A stretch of 11,578 nucleotides of DNA from Phoronis ovalis (lineage: Eukaryota > Phoronida > Phoronidae): positions 1 through 11,578 of the forward strand of contig JAOXYB010052112.1 of assembly GCA_028565635.1 (NCBI GenBank). Direction: 5' to 3'. Shown here piece by piece: positions 1 through 8,900 of the stretch. The translations under genes and the position numbers were made by a program. The notes beneath the pieces are model-generated. The model worked only from the letters and a program-made list of their open reading frames with translations. It made no database searches and was not told where the DNA came from. How positions within the stretch are numbered: the first letter of the stretch is position 1; every line of letters begins with the position of its first letter.

Positions 1-420
1 GTCAAAGGCCAAAGGTTTTCGCACTTGCTTACTGCGGGTTACTGGATTGACTTCACCTTCTATCTACACACGTGTTTTATTGCAAATCAATGTTTAAAAC
101 CTATTTAGCATAATGGTTGTTCTCATTTTAGATACAGACTAAGAAATAACTGGAAATACGAAAAGTAGCATCAATTAATTTTGTTAGATATGAAGATATC
201 TCAAAGAAAATCTCAAGATGTTTTTATTGTCACATGACATGGATATGTTTTTTCAAAGTTTAATGTAGATTCAGCCAAAAATTATGTCGCACCTTTAGTA
301 ATAATAGCAGAGATATCATTTTATATACTAGATCAGTTCAGTGAAAACAATGGCGACATGTATTGTGGTGTGTATTCATGTGTGATGTTTAGTGTCAGTT
401 AGTAGATGTTACCTGAGTAG

Positions 421-600
421 ATGGCCTGCAACCAGGTTGTAAAAAAACTATATCGTGGCGTTTCGCCATGTTCAAATAGGTAGCATTCAGTGACGGACTA
501 AACCTAGTAGATGGCCTGTAACCAGCTTGTAAAGAAACTATATCGTGGCGTTTCGCCATGTTCAAATAGGTAGCATTCTGTGACGGACTAAATCTAGTAG
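421..600. repeat. Tandem duplication of a 90-bp unit
   Basis: 421-510 and 511-600 are head-to-tail copies of exactly 90 bp that differ at five positions (about 94% identity). Each copy contains the palindrome TGGCGTTTCGCCA and ends in CTAGTAG. The 8 bp before the first copy (CTGAGTAG) resemble the unit's end, so the array may once have been longer. A minus-strand open frame across it is repetitive because the DNA is, and I do not call it a gene. Confidence 0.9.
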
Positions 601-1080
601 CAAAAGTAGCATATGCCACGGGCCCGCATTTTCGAGGGCCCCGCACTAAATGCTTGCAAGCTTTACAATCTCACTCTAATGAGCATTGAACATGAACTTC
701 TGCGTGAAATAGACATTTCGTATAGGGAGCAGGGGGGTTAAAATCTCCCTACGGTTATGGTTTAGTGCGAAATAAAAAAATCATGCTTAGTATATATACG
801 ATATATAAAATCATTCCTTTAACGCACTCCCGTTTTGAAATAGTAAACGCACCCCCATCGCACCACCCCCTTTGAAGTAGAAAGATTGTTTTTGTTTACG
901 GCACTTATCATAGGCGCATTTGTACAATAGGAGTGGAAATGGCCTGTTTTGCTTGTCAATTTTTTCTTTCAGCACGGAGACGTTTCAGCGACCTTTTTCG
1001 ATTACTGAGCTAATATATTTCTCTAGCACATAGCTATGCTACAGGCCCCGCACTAGCTTAATCCTGCCCTGGTAGCATTA
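601..1080. repeat. Old dispersed repeat material with shared GGCCCCGCACTA words
   Basis: GGCCCCGCACTA occurs at 637-648 and again at 1044-1055. A GGGCCCGCA variant lies at 620-628. A pair of related phrases, ACGCACTCCCGTTTTGAAATAG and ACGCACCCCC...TTTGAAGTAG, lies at about 822-883. This looks like fragments of one or more mobile elements. No ORF is present. Confidence 0.35.
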
Positions 1081-1654
1081 TTGTATAGACTGGACTCGAG
1101 TCTGAATAATGAAGTTTGTATCATTGAGCATTTTTTTTACTCAAGTTGCCTAAAGTGATGATAATTTATACTTTTTCATCTGTGAGACTTATATTGAGTC
1201 ATTTTTAAATGCTGATAGTTTGATAATATATATGTCCGTTTTCATTACTAATAATGATCAATTTATTAATAGTACTGCTATGACGAAATGTAATATGAGT
1301 AAAATTATCAAAATTGTCAACTATCAATATATTAAATCCTTATAATTAGTGCTTCCTTAGCCTGTACGCAGGCACTATTGTGAAGTTGCATTTCTGAATC
1401 CGATTTGTTTCAAATTAAAGTTTACCCCACCTTTTTAATTAAGATAATAGGTATCTGAGAAAACTTCACAAATCAGTAATTAGTAGCAGAAGAAAATTCG
1501 AAAATCTACTGTTAAGTAATAAAAAAGAACTTGAGTTTAAGTATTATAATATTGAACTGGGAAACCGTCAAGCACACTGACCTCGCCAAGAGGTTTCATT
1601 TGTTTTTATATTTTTAAAGAAAGAACACACGTGAGTTTAATGGAATTTTTAATT
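1081..1654. other. AT-rich intergenic DNA, nothing recognised
   Basis: There are no ORFs of note, no coding similarity and no clear repeat structure. Confidence 0.6.
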
Positions 1655-1765
1655 TTATTTACGCAAGAATTTTTTGTTTATAAATACATTCCGAATATTG
1701 AAATGACGGCGAATTGCACACACTTCAATTCATTTCTGTTTGAGGTTTGAAACCAATGAGACTAT
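1655..1765. repeat. Diverged direct repeat, copy A
   Basis: The shared order of words with copy B is: TTAC(AC)GCAAGAATTT, then a TTGAAAT(A/G)A-type block, then AATTG-ACA, TTCAATT, and finally GAGGTTTGAA. The copies are clearly related but old. Confidence 0.4.
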
Positions 1766-2301
1766 AATTATTTATTGCACAATCTAACTCACAAAGCAAT
1801 GCTTCCTTTGTCACAGTCAATACATTTAAAAAGCTAGTCTATATACATGCACTCGTGCAATATCGCTATATATCATCTTCTATGAACAAAACACTAGATT
1901 ATTTGCATGCACTTGGGGCGCCATCGTCAGACCTTTCGATCCCAGCATTCTCAGTTAAATACAATTCATTGTTTTTAAAAACTTGGCTTTACATGTGCAT
2001 TAAACGGTGAAATCCAAACAAAGTAATATAGAATGTGAAACCATTGTTTCTTTGCTTAAATACTAATATAAATTACAAAAAGAAAGTATTTGTTAGGCCA
2101 ACGATATTCAGATTTTTTTCTGATTTTGCTTCAGCAACCGAAGCAAACGGATAATATAGCATTTTGTGAAAGAACTGCGCGACCGACCGTACGGGGAACT
2201 ATGCCATGGTGCATTCACAAAATGCGACCTGGAAACGTTTGGGTCCAGGAAGGGTTCCCCCACCAAGTGCATGCATATGGTCTATTAAAGGAATATAAAT
2301 A
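1766..2301. other. 3' flank of the cyclin gene, non-coding
   Basis: Mostly AT-rich. A GC-richer stretch (about 2170-2280) supports a short open frame without an ATG or any recognisable protein pattern. TGCATGCACTTGG (1904-1916) recurs inverted near 2262-2274, perhaps marking the ends of a small decayed element. Confidence 0.4.
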
Positions 2302-2307
2302 TTTATT
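2302..2307 (-). terminator. Poly(A) signal AATAAA for the cyclin gene
   Basis: TTTATT on the plus strand reads AATAAA on the transcript strand, about 277 nt past the stop codon. It is the first canonical hexamer downstream; I see no AATAAA or ATTAAA between 2583 and 2308. It implies a 3' UTR of roughly 300 nt. The hexamer is common by chance in AT-rich DNA, so confidence is moderate. Confidence 0.45.
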
Positions 2308-2583
2308 ATAGAACACAAAATTATTAAGAAAAGTATAAACGCGAACAAAAACTTCTACGATGTACATACAAAGATTTACTTTTCTGTAGCACTATCTCAT
2401 TTACACGCAAGAATTTCTCGTATTCAAAATTTTGAAATAATGGAAATTGTACATAATTCAATTTAACCCGCGGTGTTCGAGGTTTGAATATATCGCACTA
2501 TCAGATTCCAAATATTTGACACGATTATCCCATTGCATGTGACAGATGTAGCAGTCTAGCTTAAACCGCTTTTTTACAGTTAT
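2308..2583 (-). other. Putative 3' UTR of the cyclin gene
   Basis: AT-rich non-coding sequence between the stop codon and the first AATAAA. Part of it (about 2396-2505) is a diverged copy of a segment at about 1655-1765, so the 3' UTR appears to include old repeat material. Confidence 0.4.
2396..2505. repeat. Diverged direct repeat, copy B
   Basis: This is the partner of copy A, in the same orientation about 740 bp away, and lies inside the inferred 3' UTR of the cyclin gene. Confidence 0.4.
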
Positions 2584-2905
2584 CTAAAAGTTACCAATGT
2601 CGTAAACTTCGAAATATTTCTCACAAATAACCATTATATTAGCATCATATTCGTTCAAATTAACTAAATCCTTTAACGAGTTTTTACAATTATTAATTGA
2701 TTGCAAGTCATAACCTCCAAAAATGTCGAAAGAACAATGAAAAACGCAATTTTGCAAAGTGACGTCATCAGGTCGGGTCGGTTGCTTAAGAAGTTCATCT
2801 GCCAGCTCTAGTGTTGAAATAGCCAGTAAGGAAGGCATGTATTTGCAAGTTCTATAATCTGGTAGGATTGTCTCTAAGATATATCTTCCTAAGGCTCTTG
2901 TGTAT
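2584..2905 (-). CDS. CCNO: Cyclin exon 5 (C-terminal fold and stop, residues 412-518)
   Basis: This exon begins at 2905 after acceptor TTTTATTATAG (AG at 2907-2906). The split codon AA|A restores K412, and translation continues YTRALGRYILETILPDYRTC, KYMPSLLAISTLELADELLK. That is a clear cyclin C-fold, with the PSLLAI...LALAD-like helix typical of cyclin O. It continues to a late helix, LVNLNEYDANIMVICEKYFEVYDIGNF, and stop TAG at 2586-2584. The stretch between about residues 455 and 490 is longer and more polar than I would expect. A weak potential donor (GGTAAC) lies two codons before the stop, so a further exon is possible but not needed. Confidence 0.88.
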
Positions 2906-5900
2906 CTATAATAAAATGTGTAAGTTTAATATCCATGTCATAATCGAGGTTTCATTTTTCTTACAATTCAGATGATATGAGCTGGCGAGTTCTATTACAA
3001 GTGGTAAGGATTGCTTTCGAATGAAGGGAGAACATTTCTGCATTTTATTTCAGTCGAACCATTGTTAAAAAGCCAGTTGTAAGATTAACATTAAACTTAA
3101 ATTATTGGCATAGTCGCAATGAGAAGACTTATTTATGTGTGTCGTAAATATTACAGGACTGGTATATTAATATATCTTCTGGTATATTACAATGATCTAG
3201 GTCATAGGTCAAAGGCCACGACTTCGTAGTCACTCACTTTATTTTAATTAATTCGCAGGGTACCAATGGCGCGAAATGTAGCCTCACAGATGCATAGTAT
3301 TCCATAAAGTTAATAGAGGTCGGCACCATCACAATGTGTTGCAAGCAGTTCCATATGAAACGTTCAAGTAACATTAGTTGGTGTCGTGACACTGGTTCGT
3401 TTACCACATTCAGGAGCTCTTCAATGTCAGGAGGGTAAACTTCTTCCTGGAAAAAATAAGTAAAAAATGAAATCGAAATTTTACAAAAAACATCTACCGC
3501 ATGTGCATTACAGCTAGCTTTTTATACAACACGTGTTCTATGTACTAACTAATGAGCCCAGTGTAGAGGTAGATGTTTGGAAATTACTATAGTATTATTA
3601 TATATTATATAGGCATCCTTCAGTCTCGGAAGACTATGGAGTTGCGCTCTAGGTTCTCCATAGTGCAAAGCCTGGGTAAGTAAGTATGGAGGGCAAGCTG
3701 TTACCCATGCAGCAGACCCCCCCCCCTCCACGTCCCTGGAATGGTCCATTGGAAAGGCAAACGCCGATACACATGGTTCCAGTGCCGTCGCAGGAGTTGC
3801 CAGAACGGTGCTGTATACAGCCTCGGACTGCCTTGGGGACTCAGACTCCGGATTTTTCCTCAGGGTTGACTCCCGAAGCCTTTCCTATGAGTGGGTATGG
3901 CCGCAAGGCAGCGGAGGTTTTTTTTTTTTTGAAAGCAGAGTTTCCTTGTTGTGGGGAAACACAGCCTCAACTGTAGTATTATTATAAACTATGCCAACAC
4001 AACGCTACTTAAAATAGTTCGTTTCTCTTGATATAGTGCAGGTTAAAATAAGTATAGTTTTTCTTTAATTATACTTACATGTTTAGCCGCTAACAACAGA
4101 GCAGTTATACCTACGAGTTCCAAACAGTCGCAGGCCACAACTGCGGTACAAGAAGCTAGAAATCTATCAACGATGTTCGACGCCAGAAACACCGTGTCCA
4201 TCTGAGGTGCTGGATGTTGGAGTCTGCGGCTGACTTTGAAAAGCCACTGAATCAAACTGTTTCTCATACCTGGGCTAATCTAAACATGGCACAATACTAA
4301 CTTCACTCTCATAATGGTTTATTGACTCCCAAAAATATATACTATAGTGTAATAAATACTAGCAATGTAATAGAAAAATGTTACATTTGAGACATGATGT
4401 GTTTTTTTTTTGAAAACCGGCTAGAAGTTTCTGTAGTGACCTGAATTAGCACTTCATTGTACCATAATATTACATGTTGATCCCGTGGCCCGACAGGAGA
4501 TCGATTTATGCTCAGGAGTAGCTAAAAGTATTATAGTAATATGTAATGGAACTGATTAATACAGAGGAACATTTCTTTTGAAACTTTATTTTAAATAAAT
4601 ACCATGATTGTACATGCGCAAAGGAATGATCTTCAAGTGCTGAACCGCTTGTACTTGACAGTGCACACTTTACATTACGCGCAGAGATTGCTTACCTCTG
4701 GCTGCTTGGCGAGACTGTCAGTTATATGAAATCTTTGTTCTTGGCTCCTGCGGTGTGAATATATTTCTGCTCTGTATTCTTCAAACCCTTCGTTCTCAAT
4801 GAAATCTATGCTATATTGCATCTCATCATTGAAGGACGGTGACGGAACAAAAATGTGTTCGTTTTTAAATAGTGACACAGTATCTCCTTCTTCTGTGAAA
4901 TACGGTGAGTCCTCGTCTTCCATGGAGATTGTGTGATCCTCGACATCATCACTACTGAGAGGAATTAGAGGCTTATCTGCAAACAACGTGTTGGCATCTT
5001 CGCTATCCATGAGCATTAGCTTATCAAGAAGTTCACTATTTGGTGTAACTTGTGAACTGGAGACTCCATTTCCTGGTGTATTCTTTGAATTAATAACTTC
5101 ATTGTTTGGTCTAATTTGTGAATTTTGTCGTTTTATATCATCAAAACATTCAGGGGATTCTAGAACTTGCCGGTCGAGATAGAAAGACGTGACATAGTTG
5201 AAATCATCTAAATGGGACCCAGTGTTGACATCAGGCTTCTCACTGTCTACATTAACTTCATAACATCTCAGGGAATTTTCGTTCGGTACCATGTGTAGAT
5301 TGTCAGGGGTGCCTGGGACGAGGTAACAAAGTTCTGGTGGGTGAAATTTACTGCTGTCCAAGTTATGACAGGTCCCTGGGGTGTTTGCTTCACAGCTCTG
5401 TAAAATTAGGGAGGATATCGTTTATTATTTTCGTTCAAATTAAATGTTTTTTGAAACTTTAACATTCAGGCTTGGTTATAATGATATTTTAAGACTCGTA
5501 AGTGCAACGAATGAAATTTAATTAGCGTTTAGTGATGCCTCATAAAATCATTAGGTACGTCCTACTGGAAAACTCAGTAGATATAAATGTGTGCTAACTA
5601 TGCCTCACACAAAGCGATACTCTTATAATTTGTAATTTACCATTTTTATATCGCATCAGTTAGAAAATATAGCTTTGTAATATTATGAATTGACTTTTTC
5701 AACAAATAAAACGTGTATCGTTTTTAAACATTTATTAGTAATCCCAAGATTATCGAGGGTATTCAAAATTTGATCATAGCAAATATATCTGTTGTGTTGA
5801 ATTGTGCCAAATTTCAAGAGGATTGGACGAAACACATTCGAAATACGTTGTACCACCTAAAGAGCTTTGAAGCAAATTTTATAGTTGGATTAAAAACCTC

Positions 5901-8900
5901 TTTCACGCATTTGAAACTATAAGGACATCTATTGTATGTTAATATGTTTTAATACTATTTTACACTCAAAATGTTGAAAAGATGTTCATTAATATAGATT
6001 ATTGTAAAACCAAACGTCATAATTTCGATCAAAGAATTAAAAATCTGTCCTAATATATAATGTTTACATTCTTTACTATTTGGGTTCAAGGTCACGCTGT
6101 CACTCAGTTATAATCCTCCATTAGTGTAACCCAGGCATAACGCAGGTAATAAGATAATAATGATAATTGTCAATTATTCACCACATGAAAGAGTTAAAAT
6201 ACCTCATACTACATTCGCTTTTCCAGTTGCCGTAAGTTAAATGTCCCATTTAAAATATAATCCAATAATATGTTGCGCTGGTAAAATCTATGCAATAAAA
6301 GCTGTTTACCAATTGTTCGTGTACAAATCAGAAAAACGATAATTTTAGCTTAGCCTTAAAAACAACACTAAAGGAGCAGCAACGGGAAAAAGAAAAAGGA
6401 CAAAACATGAGACAAGCAAGACAACATCACACGCACATATAAACATCAAGACAACGTCACATATTTAAACAACAAGTCAACACATATTACTCCCTGTACA
6501 CTTTGTTCTCACAGTGTATGACGCATCTGTCCAACTTTTAATTGCACCTGGAAAGTAAGCGTATAACAGGTAATTACATCAACATCAGGTATCTGAAAAA
6601 CTGAGATTATGGAAATGGTTTGTTCTATTTCCAAGCTTCTGTTAATGGTGGGAAAAATGCTCGACTGGAATGGTTATATCAGTTTGTTGGCTATTGTAGT
6701 TTATCTATGTCAGCTGCTACTAAAAATGAAATATGGAGTTGGATATCTTTATAGGTAAGGACATTTTAGGTTTTAACTGCTATTTCTGACAGAGTCAGAC
6801 GGTCTCTATGGAAGGCCGGCGGAAGAGGGTCAACGGATTTTGACCAAATTTGGCACAGAGATAATTTATAGGTGAAATTATCATGATGTACACAAAATTA
6901 GGTCTCTGCGTCTGCCCTAAGCCGCCTTTTGGGGCCATTTATTTTTTAGCTCAAAAACAACCTAAAATCAATGGTAAAAACAGCAAAATACAGAATTTTT
7001 TTTATAGCAAAATGTATGAATTTAGCAATTTAATTATTATTATTATTTTTGAAGGTCTACTTTTAATAATTCAGAAAAAATATTGATAGCTGCGATATGT
7101 TCAAAGACATGCATCAACAGACATTTTAGTAGAACATTATTTGTGATACCCAAAAAGTAACTCAAATAGCATTCTTGAATTTTTTCACAGCAAACACAAT
7201 TTGAAATAGTGGCATACATTTTTAAGAAGATATAACACCATAGTAACAAAATGCATTGCAAAAAGTCATAGTTTTGGCCATTAAAGTTATGAAATAGTGG
7301 CTCAACGTTTTTTTAAAATAAAACAGGTGGATTTTTTCAAACTGTAAAAAAAATCCAGTAATCCTAGATTACAATATGCCACGAAATATCAATGTGTGTT
7401 AAAGGTAAAACACATTTATGAAAGGTTCAGTCAAATTATTGATATACTGGAGCACGAACAGCAATTGTTCCAGGGTAATTGCACATATTTACTACATGCC
7501 CCGAGATAAGTTTTATCAACAGTTTTGGTAGGGATGTGAGACCCAGGGTAAAAAACCCTAAATGCGGTAAATACAGTTCACCTAAACTATATCCAGTGAA
7601 AACCTACAGAAAGTATATACATGTATCGTTGTAAATATGCTTCTCCCTAATATTTCCTGTTTGTAAAATTTAACTTGAATAAAATTGTGGACTTCAACTA
7701 TCCATACAAACAAGTGTACATTTTCCAAGAAATACAGCTTTTGATCAACAATACTTTTTTAAATATACCCTGAGGGTGGTAGATAGCCATGCAATGAGAA
7801 AATGTGCCCTTTAAATAAGGTGTTGCGAAATGTGAAAAACATAACTAGCTGAAAGGAGGTCCTAGTTGATAGCTGATGTACATGTATTTAGTGATAGTGA
7901 ATTACACGGCACCCACGGGATACATGCAGACTGCAGACGTATTGATAAAATGTTTATTTTACTGATGAATTTGGACATCTGTATGTGTAACACTTGTTGA
8001 ATACGTGAATATCAATATGTTGCTTAGCAGGATTTCATGATATGAAATGGAACTTTTAGAGCTGAAATAGAGAAAGTAGCTTTAACTGGCAACACTATTT
8101 TTATAATACACATTTTCTTGTCTATAATGGCCACAACAGTCAAATGTATACACTTGAAATAATAGGAACGTTCAAATTCGGACAAGTACTGGAATATGGC
8201 ACACAGGCACCTATTACAAGTATTTCGATCTATGTTTATCATGAGCTACTATTTAAGGCAGGCAAGAGTAAAAGGGTATTTTTTAATTAAATAAACATCT
8301 GCAGACTATCAAAGTCTAAATTTAAATCCTGTTCACACTAGAATTATTGTTGTATTCACTCAAGGATCCTACCCAAATTAGCTGCAAAATCAGTGCAAGT
8401 TAATAAATGGGCAATATGTTACATCAGGTGATTTCCATGCTTATAGGTTGAAATTCTGACTTTTGAAAACTGATATTCTTAGATGAGATATGGTTCTTTA
8501 TGGTAGTATAGGTGCTTTAGATTCACACTGCATGCTTGCTGTAAGAGAAACATGTAACTTAAAATGGCCATGCAATTTTCACCTTTGAAACATGACAGTG
8601 TACCTATTTGGATATTATTTGACGAAAAGGCCAGGATAAACATTCGATCAAATTTTTTGCTTTTAAAACAAGTAGTACTATGACCACTCTTTAAGTAGCA
8701 AAGATTACAATTTTCCAGTCAATTAAAGATGTTATAGCGTGTCCAACTAAGCTATTTTTTCAATTATATTTAACGAAATTTGACCCCAAAATCGCTCTGG
8801 GAAATAGCAAAACGATTATGCCATTAGTCAAGGTTCTACCATGTTAGTACGTGTCCCAAAATCGTTGAAATCTGCTGCCCGCTTTCTGCCGGGCCCCGTC

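Larger units (their letters stand above)
3447..4078 (-). other. Intron 3 of the cyclin gene (632 bp), enlarged by an insertion
   Basis: The donor is GTAAGTAT and the acceptor TTTTTTCCAG. Removing the inserted element and one copy of its 13-bp duplication (384 bp together) leaves about 248 bp, similar to the neighbouring introns. Confidence 0.85.

Noticed and set aside
421-600. CRISPR array
   Set aside because: There are only two contiguous copies with no unique spacers, in a eukaryotic setting.
395-646. Minus-strand frame with an internally repeated peptide
   Set aside because: The peptide repeat follows from a 90-bp DNA tandem duplication. There is no independent sign of coding.
1904-2274. 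Small MITE bounded by TGCATGCACTTGG
   Set aside because: Only about 13 bp match, TGCATGCA is itself palindromic, and no target-site duplication or further arm similarity is visible.
2090-2311. Plus-strand open frame of 73 codons
   Set aside because: It starts at TTG, shows no protein pattern I recognise, and lies in the 3' flank of the cyclin gene across its poly(A) signal.
3231-3240. TGA stop at the end of exon 4, giving a truncated cyclin
   Set aside because: The TGA overlaps a strong GTGAGT donor, and the next exon restores the C-fold in the right phase.
3686-3976. Plus-strand 96-codon open frame
   Set aside because: It lies wholly in the SINE-like element, runs through C10 and T13 tracts, and runs into one target-site duplication.
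4988-5182. Plus-strand 64-codon open frame
   Set aside because: It is antisense to cyclin exon 2, and its composition is explained by that exon.
5359-5361. Start of the cyclin at the first codon of the long open frame in exon 2
   Set aside because: That codon is TTG (Leu). The frame runs upstream to a clear acceptor, and a good ATG exon with a matching phase lies at 9959.
6883-7261. Small open frames inside the TIR element on both strands
   Set aside because: They are short and low in complexity, with no transposase motif.
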